Part shown: positions 1 through 10,752 of the stretch, in pieces | How positions within the stretch are numbered: the first letter of the stretch is position 1 | Layout: every line of letters begins with the position of its first letter | NCBI GenBank assembly: GCA_934045905.1 | Contig: OW203768.1 | Coordinates: 23,093,060-23,157,059 of the forward strand | DNA: 64,000 nt | DNA from: Leuctra nigra | Taxonomy: Eukaryota > Arthropoda > Insecta > Plecoptera > Leuctridae | Direction: 5' to 3' | Notes under the pieces: generated by a model | The model's input: the letters and a program-made list of their open reading frames with translations, nothing else | Databases searched by the model: none | What the model was told of the DNA's origin: nothing | Position numbers and translations under genes: made by a program

Positions 1-1003
1 CGTTTTTTTCAAAAGTGTTTGTCATTTTATGGACATTTTGCATGTTGGCTGTCAAATTCACGGCGACTTCGAATCTTCAGTTCAAGGCAAGGTAGTTAGA
101 GCAGAAAGTTTCAAACGAAATGAAACTAATATTGACCGTTCAACAGATTGATCTGATATTGTGTATACACTAATATCATATCATATGAGTGGTCCCAGGT
201 ATATTTTTTGAACGAGATCCTGTGATTTTTGAAAATTAACAAGGAACCGTTCAATCATAAAGGTTTAATCGATCAACTTAAGGTAGCACAACTGATATCT
301 CATATCTTCCAAATAAGCCTATTTTTGGCAGAAGTATCAATAATCACTATTTACACGATATTGTTAAATATAAACAACTTCTCGTGTCTAGATTTTGAGA
401 TATTGTAGTTATAAATTCCTATTTTTAACATGTAGTCTTATGGGGGCCATTAAAATCATGACGATTTTCATGCTATTTTTGAGTTTTTAATTTTACTGAG
501 GTTCAACGTTTTTTCAAAAAACTGATTTCTAGATAGATAGTTGGACATTCTATTAGGAAAAAATTGAAAACAATACCAACGTGTGCTATTTTAAAAGTTA
601 TCAACCAAAAACTAAATGATTTCCCTATACCTCCTGTGTTACAGTTTTGTTCATTCTCGGAAGGCAATAAATTGAAACCTCGCTATACGACAAGGGTTGC
701 AAGTTAAATAACATTTGATGATTCATTTATACTTAAATATAGTTGAAATGTGGGAAAACGTTTTCTGAACTTGTAATTTCAAGATTTTTATTTTTTTGTA
801 TATGTATAATGAAGGTACTACCTTAAAACTTAGCAAGGATATTGGGACCAAATTTTTGGTGGTTTTGGAGATTTTTACACAAGTCTGTGACGAAATTCAA
901 GAATTGTCTTTTAATGACATTTTCGATATACATAATTTCGGTTCGAGGTGTTGCGTGTATCCGTGCTCGCTCATCAACGCGTTACACAGAGCGTTTTCCT
1001 AGT
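1..1003 (+). mobile_element. HINE copy 1, left end outside window
   Basis: Non-autonomous Helentron-like element cut by the window start. Its interior matches the copy at 33957-35399 (the stretch around 30-200 resembles that around 34440-34600, with a shared tract 'ttggctgtcaaatt'). The 3' terminus is diagnostic: GCTCGCTC at about 965-972, then a hairpin made by AACGC and GCGTT, then CCTAG ending at 1002 followed by T. A 542-bp MITE interrupts it at 281-822. LINE sequence begins directly after the terminus, so the HINE probably landed inside a LINE. Confidence 0.75.
281..822. mobile_element. PIF/Harbinger-like MITE nested in HINE copy 1
   Basis: Comparison with HINE copy 5 shows that the uninterrupted HINE reads 'gatcaacttaaaac' here. 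In this copy the block from 281 (AGGTAGCA) to 822 (TACTACCT) is inserted between two copies of TTA (278-280 and 823-825). A TTA target duplication with short inverted ends is typical of PIF/Harbinger-type MITEs. Most of the interior (about 360-780) matches the element at 3599-4121. No coding capacity was seen. Confidence 0.65.
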
Positions 1004-2250
1004 AATCAGAACAGACCACCAAATACAATTACTAACATTGAAAACAAAACAGATAATACAAATATAGAGAAAGTGGAAGAAACTAAATTCTTGGGATTAA
1101 TAATAGACCACAAATTAAAATGGAAAAGTCACTGCGACGCATTAGCAAAAAAGCTCAGTTCTTCCTGCTTTGGATTAAAAATTATTAAACAAACAACGAG
1201 TATAAAAACTGCCAAAATAGCGTACTATGCGAATTTTGAGTCGCATATGCGCTATGGGATTCAATTCTGGGGAATCTCACCCAATATCAATCAGATATTC
1301 AAGTTACAAAAGAGAGCAGTAAGAACAATTCTAGGTCTGAGAAATAAAGATACAAGCTCGTATGCAAAAGCTCACTGCAAGCCACACTTTATAAAGCATA
1401 ACATATTAACTGTCTATAGTCTGTACATATTTGAAGCGTCGGTAACTGTCAAAAAGAATCTTCAAATTCTACCACAAAACCAGGACGTACACAATCACAA
1501 CACACGACAAAAGGAAAATGTGCATGCAACAAAGCATAGAATGAAACTTACACAAAGAAATTCAAACTATCAAAGACTAAAATTGTACAATAACTTACCA
1601 AATGACATAAGAAAGCAAACAGATCTACATATTTTTAAACACAAACTTAAAACTTTTCTTATCAAAAAAGCTTTTTACTCTTTAGACGAATATCTAAAAC
1701 AATAAGTTGAAAATCAAAGCATTCGTAAAAGCTATAATTGTATAAAAATATTCGATGACCTATACCTAGGTATGTACCTAGAGAATTAGTGTTGATAAAT
1801 TTAGTATATAGATGTACGACCTAGGCTAAATAGGCAACATCTAGTCTATAAACATTAGGTAATAATTAGACCTATTCTTATCCATGTATTAGTTAATTCT
1901 TAAATCCATCTTTCTCATTCAGGTATCTCCATAAGGATGTATTTTATTTTATTATACTATATTATATTTTATTCTTAATCTATCATCTGTACTATCATAT
2001 ACAATAATTTTGTATGCATTTCATTTCATTTTATATTATACTAATTTATAATTCTATTTATGTAGGTAACAATTAGATGTAAACTGTGTAGTGTGTTGTA
2101 TTGTATTGAATTGTATTTATTCCTACACTTGAATACAATGCAATACACTACTTTCCAAAATACCCTAACATAAGAGGACATATCCATGTTCCCCAAGGGT
2201 CTTGTCATGAAAATGTACTAAATTTGGAAATAAAACTGAAACTGAAACTA
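1004..2250 (+). mobile_element. LINE 3' fragment with broken reverse transcriptase C-terminus
   Basis: Frame 1 is open from about 1010 to 1705. It encodes the region after the RT palm of a Jockey/CR1-like LINE, with motifs such as 'ETKFLGLIIDHKLKWKSH', 'LQKRAVRTILGLR' and 'RLKLYNNLPNDIR'. The catalytic FADD part is absent, because the upstream portion is separated by HINE copy 1 or lies outside the window. An AT-rich 3' untranslated tail runs to about 2250 and ends in 'aataaaactgaaactg', like many LINE tails. It is a relic, not a functional gene. Confidence 0.7.
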
Positions 2251-2964
2251 CAAAAACAGAAACTTGTAAAAAAAACTGCCAAGCACCTTCCCACTTAAAA
2301 CAATTGAGATCTAAAAGAAGGGCCAAGCAATAATATATTGTTTAAACATTTTCGCACTTAAAATTCGTGAAATCATTTCGCACAGTTACTGCCGCCAAGC
2401 ACAACACTATAAACCTAACGTTGTGTCCAAATTTGAAGAATACAATCTAAGTGAACCATCATTGTTAACTTTAACAAGTTATACAAATTTAAAACGACCT
2501 AAAAAATAAATTTAAAATCGAAATTAAAAAAATTAAAAATAAAGCTTGGCCCATTGAATTTGCACCGACCATGTAGACTTCTTCTATCTTCTTCCTACTT
2601 TCTGTCTTTCTTCGGCTCCTTTATCGTCATCTTCTTTCTTATGTTGCCTTCTTCTTGACACAATGCGCCTAGCTTTATTTTTAATTTTTTTTAATTTCGA
2701 TTTTAAATTTATTTTTAGGTTGTTTTTATTTTTTATAATTTGTTCAAGTTTACAATGATGGTTCACTTAGATTGTATTCTTCAAATTTGGACACATTGTT
2801 AGGTTTATAGTGTTGTGCTTGGCGGCAGTAACTGGGCGAAATGATTTCACGAATTTTAAGTGCGAAAATGTTTAAACAATACTATTGCTTGGCCCTTCTT
2901 TTAGATCTCAATTGTTTTAAGTGGGAAGGTGCTTGGCAGTTTTTTTTACAAGTTTTTGTTTTTG
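2251..2964. mobile_element. Foldback element with ~300-bp inverted arms
   Basis: The left arm (about 2251-2550) is the reverse complement of the right arm (about 2660-2964) with scattered differences. For example, 'gccaagcaccttccc' on the left pairs with 'gggaaggtgcttggc' on the right. Arms begin TACAAAAAC and end GTTTTTGTA, so a TA target duplication is likely. The loop (about 2551-2655) is pyrimidine-rich. No transposase frame is present. Confidence 0.7.
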
Positions 2965-3228
2965 TATTAGGGTAACATAATATAATATTTGGAGGGGCTA
3001 AAAACCTTTTTACTCTGTCAAAGGATATTCGAAATGTAAGTAATATTGAACATTTTGGGAATTCACTATCAGGCAGAAGAGGGCTCAGGCTGTAACGCTC
3101 TGGACTTGTTCTCCAGTTCAATCCCTATTGACATCCTTCCTGACTGGAGTTTATTGTAGTTTCCCTATGCAAATGATGGTAAGGTTCCATACTTATAGGC
3201 CACGACCTTCTCTATCCCACCCTTTCTT

Positions 3229-3269
3229 CATCATCATCATCATCATCATCACCATCACCACCACCACCC
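3229..3269 (+). repeat. (CAT/CAC)n trinucleotide microsatellite
   Basis: An uninterrupted run of cat units grades into cac units. The flanking 2965-3598 stretch holds no gene that I can recognise. Confidence 0.9.
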
Positions 3270-3598
3270 TATTTGAAGAACAGTCATGACAATAAACTCA
3301 ACTAAAATAAAAAATAGGAGAAGAATAGGTACTTGTATTTAAATAAAATAAAACACAGTCATAATGAGCTTGTTCACGTAAAGCTCAGCATAGATGGCGC
3401 CACTATGTTTCCTGCTTCACTGCCTTCCTCATACAGTGCAGTGTGCACTCCCGAGAACGCATCACGAAGGCAGGGATAACTGACGAAGGGATAACTACAT
3501 ATATTCGAGATATGTTAAACCTATCCATTTTTAGAGTATATTGACAAATTCCCGGTCCGCCCATTATATTTTATTAATTATAGGTTTAAGGTGGCTCA

Positions 3599-4121
3599 TC
3601 CAATCGGGCATGGTCTCAGATTTTCATAATTTTTTGTCTACTTATTGATAATCATGCCATACACAATCCCTGAAAAAATTAAACACTTCTCGTGTCTAGT
3701 TTTTGAGATAAATTGAGTTTTCTTCCCCATGTTATCTTATGGCAGACAGGTAAAATCGCGTCACATTTAGGCTAATAATGAAGATCTAATTTTTATGTAG
3801 TCCCAACTTTGATCAAAAAACTTTTTTTCTGGTAGATATATGGATATCCTATTAGGAAAAAAATTGAAAACAATACCAACGTGTGCTATTTTAGAAGTTA
3901 TAAGCATAAAACGCAATGATTTTCCTATACCTCCTGTGTTAAAGTTTTGTTCATTCTCGGAAGGCAATAATTTTAAACCTCGCTGTAAGACAGGAGCTGC
4001 AAGTTAAATGACATTTTATGATTTGTTTATACTTAAATAGAGTTCAACTGTTGAAAAAAGTAATTCATTATGGTAATTTCAAAAAATAAATATTTTGGAA
4101 TGTTCGATCGGTTGAGCCACG
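3599..4121. mobile_element. PIF/Harbinger-like MITE, related to 281-822
   Basis: Inverted ends AGGTGGCTCATCC and GGTTGAGCCACG are flanked by TTA on both sides (3596-3598 and 4122-4124). The interior shares long blocks with the MITE at 281-822, such as 'cacttctcgtgtctag', 'accaacgtgtgctatttt' and 'tgttcattctcggaagg'. Two independent copies of one family with the same TTA target support the assignment. Confidence 0.7.
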
Positions 4122-4567
4122 TTAATGAATATTGGCTCATTTTATGTAAACTAATGATCTATTCTAGCAAGTTTATGCCCATTATTTCATCGTAGGAGCA
4201 TGGATTTTCCATGGTAGGAGTATCAAATTGATAGGTAAACATATCTCGAATTTTAGGCAGACTAGCTCAAAACTGGGCAGCGCCATTTTTAATAATCACT
4301 TCACAAGCGCTGCGAGTGACCAGTGTGAATAAATGGAACTAGAATGTTAGTCGGCGCCATTTTCAAGCAGGAAATATGCTAGCGATCCTGGTGAGAGCAA
4401 ATGGCAGTGAACAAGCCCATTAATGACTGCTACTAGTACACAGTTACCTAATTGAAAAGAAGAATCATTAATGTAAACCAGAATAATAAATGTATCTAGC
4501 AATACATATCGTTCGTATCATTGCAATACATAGATCATGAATGAGTTTATTTTGCTGTATGATCATA

Positions 4568-4735
4568 CCATATTTACTCGCGTATAAGGCGCACCCGCGT
4601 ATAAGGCGCAGTGTAGTTTTGAGAAACCTAATTTTGGAAAACACCATATAGTTATAGGCGCGTATAAGGCACACCCCCACTTTTTGAATTGCACATGTTT
4701 TAATATAACTGCGCCATATACGCGAGTAAATACGG
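4568..4735. mobile_element. 168-bp TIR MITE
   Basis: Ends CCATATTTACTCGCGTATA and CGCGAGTAAATACGG are inverted repeats, flanked by TA on both sides. The internal motif 'cgtataaggcgcac' recurs. The same terminal theme appears in the larger element at 60975-61662. It is non-coding. Confidence 0.65.
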
Positions 4736-4747
4736 TATTAACAATTT

Positions 4748-5561
4748 TTGAGCGAGCGTAGCGAGCGTCTCCTTTCGGCTCATTTGGCACGGACCTCTGT
4801 TTTTTTTTTTTTTTTTTTCTGTTGGGTGAGGCTGTACAGGTCAGAGTTTTTCTTCGATCGATCTGAAATTTTGCACACATGTAGAGACAACCTTTTCTGT
4901 TTGCAGGCCCCAAATTTTTTTAAAATCCATTCATTGGTTAAAATTGAAATAAACATCTCCTGATAGGTTGAAAAATGAAAATGGTATTCGATAAATCTGA
5001 TCAAATTCATATTTTGGCTATACAGGTCAGAGTTTTACTTTGATCTAGCTGAAATTTTGCACACATGTAAAACCAACCTTCTCTGTTTGCAGACCACAAT
5101 TTTTTTGAAATCCATTAATTGGTTAAAATTTAAATAAATATCTCCTGATAGGCTGAAAAATGAAAACGGTCTTCGATAATTCAGATCAAACTCATATTTT
5201 GCATGATCATTAAGACCAACATTGTCTCTTATTTTACAAAATTTCATCCCAATCAGTTAAGAACGTATGAACTTATTAACATTTTTAATATCTGTCAGTA
5301 ATGAAGTATCAAAATGAATGTTTTCCAGTGCCAATTGGATTGAATCTGATTTGTTTTATTTTAACCAGGGTTCTTAGATGCTTAGATGTTATTTTCAAGT
5401 TTCAATGAAAAGCATAATAATATGTTGTGTTGATTGAGTTATCATATTTCAATTCAATATGGATGTATATGTTTTCTGTGCTTGTGTACGCATTTCCGGT
5501 TCGAGAATTTGCATGTCCCCGTGCTCGCTCACCAACGCGTTACACTGAGCGTTTTCCTAGT
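4748..5561 (+). mobile_element. HINE copy 2 (complete, ~0.8 kb)
   Basis: The 5' end is TTGAGCGAGCGTAGCGAGCG. A poly-T tract lies just downstream of the shared block 'ggcacggacctctg'. The 3' end has GCTCGCTC (inverted copy of the 5' end), the AACGC/GCGTT hairpin, then CCTAGT. The interior carries a tandem duplication of about 200 bp (units near 4815-5015 and 5020-5200) that copy 3 lacks. No helicase or Rep frame is present, so it is non-autonomous. Confidence 0.75.
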
Positions 5562-6421
5562 ATAAACATTGTGTTAATGTGTGTACTCTACTATACCTAA
5601 TATTGTCATAAATGTGTTTTCTCTGTTCCAGCTATCGTCATGGAGTGTGAAGGAAAGGAGCCTGCATCTATTATGGAAACTATATGAATCTGTTTTGCAA
5701 TGGAGGACTCACCTAAGAAATCCCAAAGTCCATGTAGTTTTGAGATCTTTGTCTTCGGGCATTTACTTTTACATTGGAAACATGAAGGAACTCGCAATCA
5801 TCAATGAGTTACGCGTAGAATAATTGAGCTACTGATATTTTTTGTCAAAATTTGTTCAATTTAAACAATGTATTTGAATACCTACAAATTTAATTCAAAT
5901 ATTCAAAATTCTAAATGATTAAAATCTTATTTTAAGTTTAACTCTGAGCCCTCTATGTACCTACCTTCCATATAATATTCGTACCAATTATAATATTGAA
6001 TGGTGTATAAATAATATATTATGAAAAATATATATTTTCAATCTCTACCAGTGTGGTGTAACATTTTTTTACCATAGTCCATCCCTTGTTTCCATTTTTG
6101 TATTTTTACTTTTCCTCTTCTCTCTGCCGTTTTTGTTTTTGGATGAGCGACTCTGCTTATTTTGTGTTTTTTATCGTAATAATAAGGGAATCAATTTAAT
6201 GTATTGAATAAGAAAGGGTTGTCGCAACATTTCACCACTCATCGCGTCATCATTCCACTGGTTCATAACCCACTAAAACTTTCCTTCAATTAACTTGTAA
6301 TTTAAAAATTAAAAATAACCACGTTGATTTGAACTCATTTTTATTTTTTATATCACTATTTAACTAATAAGGGCAAAATAATATTAAAAAACAAATTTAA
6401 GCTGTCATTCCAATTTTTTAA
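5562..6421 (+). other. Unassigned interval; possible terminal exon near 5632-5820
   Basis: A good splice acceptor (pyrimidine-rich tract then 'ctgttccag') ends at about 5631. It is followed by about 190 bp in which frame 1 stays open to TAA at 5821-5823, and the other frames also carry short open stretches. I recognise no domain in any frame. It could be the last exon of a gene disrupted by the surrounding elements, or chance. The remainder (5824-6421) is AT-rich and shows nothing I can name. Confidence 0.25.
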
Positions 6422-6639
6422 TTGAGTGAGCGAAGGGAGCGTCTCCTTTTGGCTCATTTGGCACGGACCTCTGTTTTTTTGTTTTTTGTTTTTTTTCTGT
6501 TGGGTGAGGCTGTACAGGTCAGAGTTTTTCTTCGATCGATCTGAAATTTTGCACACGTGTAAAGACAACCTTTTCTGTTTGCAGGCCCCAAATTTTTTTT
6601 AAATCCATTCATTGGTTAAAATTTAAATAAATATCTCCT

Positions 6640-9600
6640 TCAAGAAGGGGGATCGCAAGAAATGCAGCAATTATAGGGGAGTGACATTACTATGCCAGTG
6701 TGCAAAGGTGTTTGAAAAAATAGTGGAGTGTAGATTGAAGAATTGCGTGGAAGAGGGATTGAGAGAGGAGCAGTATGGATTTAGGAGAGGGCGGTCTACA
6801 ATTGACGCAATTTTCACTGTGCGTCAGATGATGGAGCAGCAGTGGGAAAAGGGTCAAACTATGCATATGGCCTTCTTGGACTTGGAGAAGGCATATGATA
6901 GGTTGCCAAGGGAAAGAGTGTGGGAGTGTCTGGTAAAGAGAGGAATAGGCAAGGAGTTGGTTGAGCGGATCAAAAGTATGTACCGGAACAGTGTGAGTTG
7001 TGTGCAGTCGGGAGTGGGGAGATCGGAATGGTTTAGTATTAGTGAAGGGCTTCGGCAAGGGAGTGTGTTGGCACCAACACTGTTCATCATTGTAATGGAT
7101 GAGTTACTGAAGAAAGTGGAGCCAAATGAGGGGGATGATACACGAACACTAATTTATGCGGATGATGTGGTGGTGTGGGGAGAACTAGGGAGGAAGTTCA
7201 GTTAAAGATTGATAAGTGGAGTGAAGAGACAGAGAAGATGGGTTTGAGAATAAGCGAAGAGAAGAGTGAAGTAATGACAATGGAACGGAAGAAGATAAGA
7301 CAAGGACATGCCAGAATCAAGATGAGAGATGGATGGTTGAAGGAAGTAGAGGAACAATTCCAAAATCCAAATCAATTAAAAACAATTAAAAACAAAAGCA
7401 TCCAAAACAATTCAAAGACCTTAGACCCATAAGTATTCTCACTACAATGTCCAAAATACTTGAAAGAATTGTTGTGAAACAACTGACTGCATACCTAGAA
7501 GAACTGAAATTATTATCCAATAGTCAGTCAGGATTCAGAAAAAATCGAGGGACAACATCAATACTCCTAGATGTAACTGATGAAGCGATCAAGGGAATGG
7601 AGAAGAAAATGGTTACAAGTTTTATGCTATTAGATTTTACAAAAGCTTTTGACTCAATCAACCATGAACTCTTACTGGCTAAACTCACATATCTTGGAGT
7701 GGGAGAGATGACAATTAAATGGTTTGCAAGTTACCTCACCGGACGTCAACAACGGGTAAAATTATCAGCTAATAACGTATCAATGCCAAGGAAAAATAGA
7801 ACAGGAGTACCACAGGGTTCAAGTATAGCTCCACTCCTGTTCATAGTTTACACAACTGATATCGATGAGAGTGTGAAACACTGCAAAATACACAAATTTG
7901 CAGATGATACCCAGCTTCTATATACCTTTCGCCCTCAAGATCTAGCTGCAGCGCAAGAGAAAATAAACGAAGATCTTCAGTCTATTGCTGCATGAAGTGA
8001 AAGTCAAGGACTTTCCTTAAACACTTCGAAGACAGTATCAATGATTATAGGGAGCAAATGTCAACGAATCAAAATACTTAATAGCGAGTTTAATCTAAAT
8101 ATAAATGGTTGTACAATTCCCATTTCAGAAACTTCAAGGAATTTAGGTTTAATCATGGATAGCCAAATGACATACACAGATCATATTCAGAAAGCAAACA
8201 GCAAAGCTTACGGCAAACTACGAACATTGCAAAGATTTAAACAAATCCTGGCCAGGTCAACAAAAACAAAGCTCGTTGAGGCACTTATAATATCAAATTT
8301 AAATTACTGCGACATCGTTTACGGATCATGCATTTCAAAGAAAGATATAGGACGTGTTCAGAAAGTCCAGAATTCTTGTGCCAGGTTTATATTCAATATT
8401 AAGAGAAGACACCATATAAGTCCCTACATTCAGAAACTTCATTGGTTGAAGATGGAAGCAAGAAGGAATCTTCACTTGACATGCGCAACGCACAAGATAC
8501 TGTTAACAGGAGAACCTAAATATTTGAATGATAAGTTAAGAAGAAGACAAGATATTCACGGAAGAGATACGCGGTCCAAAGAAAAGCTCGACTTTGGCAC
8601 TCATCGAGGTACAAAATTTAAGAATTGTTTTTCATATTCAGCCTCGGTAGCGTATAATGCAACAACTAGGGAAGAGCAGACATTAAGTTTAATACCATTC
8701 AAGACACTAGTCAAGAACAAACTCACGCTAATTCAAGAACAAGAATTCAAGAACAAGAAGTAATGTGCATTGGAAGACAACAATAAAGATCACACACATC
8801 CTGCTGAGAATGTTTTTTCAGTGGTTTTCCCTCAGCTAAAAAAAGCAAATGCTTGGATGTTCTTCCAATATTACCACTGACATTGAAGCACAACTATATG
8901 TATAATGACTTTTATGAATAACTTAAGAAGAAATAGGTAAACGGTGAAGAGGTGAAGCAGCTGAAGAGAAGAGATGGATGTATGGAAGATCAACGACTGG
9001 ATTGTTGAATACAGACCAATTGTGTACCTATTTTATGTGCTCAATAAATTACATTATTATTATTATTAATTTAAGTACCTGGGGAGCCTGCTCACCATGA
9101 CAAGGCAAAAGTAGATAGAGAAGTACAGGAAAGAAGAAGGAAAGCGGAGTGTTTCTATCAGTCAGTGAGGAAGTTGCTTTGGCATGAGAAGTTTCCAAAA
9201 GTGTGTAAAATGATAATGTATAAAATGTATTTCCTGCCAATTCTAACATACGGGGCAGTGACGTGGTCAGCGGGAGGACAGGAAATGGATCAGCTTCAGG
9301 CAGCGGAGATGAAGTTCTTGAGGAGTGTGAAGGGAGTCACAGGAATGGACAAGATCTGAAGTAAGAAGATAAGAAGTGAGCTGGGGGTAGAGAGATTGGG
9401 GTTTAAATTGGGCAGAGGGAGGCTTCGGTGGTTTGGCCACATGAAGAGGATGGGAACAGGGCGAGTGCCACGGCGGGTGTTTGAGTCGGCTACTTCGGGA
9501 CCACGTAGAGTAGGAAGACCAAGAGAGAGGTGGATTGGAGTTATTAAGGACGATGTTTTGGAGAGAGGGGGAAGTTGGAGTGAGTTGGAGGCTGAGAGAC

Positions 9601-9790
9601 AGTGGGAGGACGGAACAAGGTGGAGGCAATTTGTGGAACAATTGGAAGTGGAGGAAGAAGAAGAAGACGAGGAGGAGACGCCAGGCGTGGCCAGCCGGTC
9701 TCCAGTAGTCCTACGGCCCTAGTGTTGGTGGGAACACCCACCCCCTGACCCATTAAATTGGAACCAGCGGATAGATTATTATTATTATTT
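6640..9790 (+). mobile_element. LINE A: 5'-truncated non-LTR retrotransposon, itself interrupted
   Basis: The left part (6640-7359) encodes an RT palm with 'YGFRRGRSTIDAIF', 'FLDLEKAYDRLP', 'GLRQGSVLAPTLF' and the catalytic 'YADDVVVW'. A one-base deletion near 7175-7200 shifts the frame into 'GRTREEVQLKIDKW'. The right part (9068-9722) continues with 'ILTYGAVTW' and 'LRWFGHMKRM', then GRPRERW, ending in a Glu-rich tail. The element ends in (TTA)n. The EQFKYLG codons are split by LINE B at 7359/9068. The clade is uncertain, perhaps RTE-like. A stop near 9357 and the frameshift make it dead. A 3' fragment of the same family lies at 48132-48437. Confidence 0.8.
7360..9067 (+). mobile_element. 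LINE B: Jockey/CR1-like element inserted in LINE A
   Basis: The RT domain begins near 7447 with 'SKILERIVVKQL', then 'SQSGFRKNRGTTS', 'LLDFTKAFDSINHELL', 'GVPQGSSIAPLLF' and the active site 'FADDTQLLY'. A single TGA at 7993-7995 replaces an expected Trp codon; the same frame then continues to TAA near 8761 through the RT C-terminal region ('NLGLIMDSQMTYTDHI'). The 5' part is missing. The tail ends in (ATT)n, and 'aatt' flanks both sides. One nonsense mutation in an otherwise open frame indicates a fairly recent copy. Confidence 0.8.
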
Positions 9791-10200
9791 ATCTCCTGAT
9801 AGGCTGAAAAATGAAAACGGTCTTCGATAATTCAGATCAAACTCATATTTTGCATGATCATTAAGACCAACATTGTCTCTTATTTTACAAAATTTCATCC
9901 CAATCAGTTAAGAACGTATGAACTTGTTAACATTTTTAATATCTGTCAGTAATGAAGTATCAAAATGAATGTTTTCCAGTGCCAATTGAATTGCATCTGA
10001 TTTGCTATATTTACCAGGATGCTTAGATGTTATTTTCAAGTTTCAATGAAAAGCATAATAATATGTTGTGTTGATTGAGTGATCATATTTCAATTCAATA
10101 TGGATGTATGTTTTCTGTGCTTGTGTACGCATTTCCGGTTCGAGAATTTGCACGTCCCTGTGCTCGCTCACCAACGCGTTACACTGAGCGTTTTCCTAGT

Positions 10201-10752
10201 TTTTAGATTTTACACTCATCTATATTTTTGTACGTGGCTTCTGTAAAGGTAATTCCACTCCTCTGATCAAGCTGAAACTTATCACCTAACCATGAAGTGT
10301 GGAATCAACTGACATATTTTTTAATGAAAATGCGCCTACTTCCTTGGGGACCAAATTTACATTTTTTGACATTGCACAGTAATTTTTTTACAAGTTTATA
10401 ATTTTTAGAAAAATAAAATAATAAATAGATCTACAATTTTAAAAAGTTATTTAGAATGTTTTGTCAAAATGTTATTGACAGTACCTATTGATCTATTTCA
10501 ACAATATTGGATGTGTCTCTCTCTCCCATCTGACAAATATGACGTAGTATCAAACTTTATAATTATCTTTATAAACGCGATTTAGTATTCAATCTTCATT
10601 TTCCTAGTTTCAAAATCGTTCGCGCCAGTGCCAAGTGTCGTGTCGTTCATATTCGGCAAATTTCGGACAGGTTCGGTTGTTGTTTGCTGCTGAGAAATTT
10701 GCGGGAAAATGAGGCAACTCTTGCTTGCTTCCTGTTTCGTTTACTGTCAAAA
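10201..10752 (+). promoter_or_regulatory. Upstream region of POLD3
   Basis: This is an AT-rich interval between the HINE terminus and the POLD3 start codon. The last ~130 bases become richer in CG ('cgttcgcgccagtg', 'gtgtcgtgtcgttc'), as expected near a transcription start. No clear TATA box was seen, and no transposon was recognised between 10201 and 10600. Confidence 0.35.

Larger units (their letters stand above)
6422..10200 (+). mobile_element. HINE copy 3, split by nested LINEs
   Basis: The 5' end at 6422 reads TTGAGTGAGCGAAGGGAGCG and the 3' terminus at 10199 reads CCTAG|T, with the standard hairpin and inverted GCTCGCTC. The HINE sequence is continuous from 6422-6639 to 9791-10200 when compared with copy 2. 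It is interrupted by LINE A, which duplicated 'atctcct' (6633-6639 and 9791-9797). Confidence 0.75.

Noticed and set aside
10684..10752. Upstream in-frame ATG extending POLD3 by 23 residues
   Set aside because: Family homology begins immediately after the second ATG at 10753, and the extra residues look like untranslated leader.
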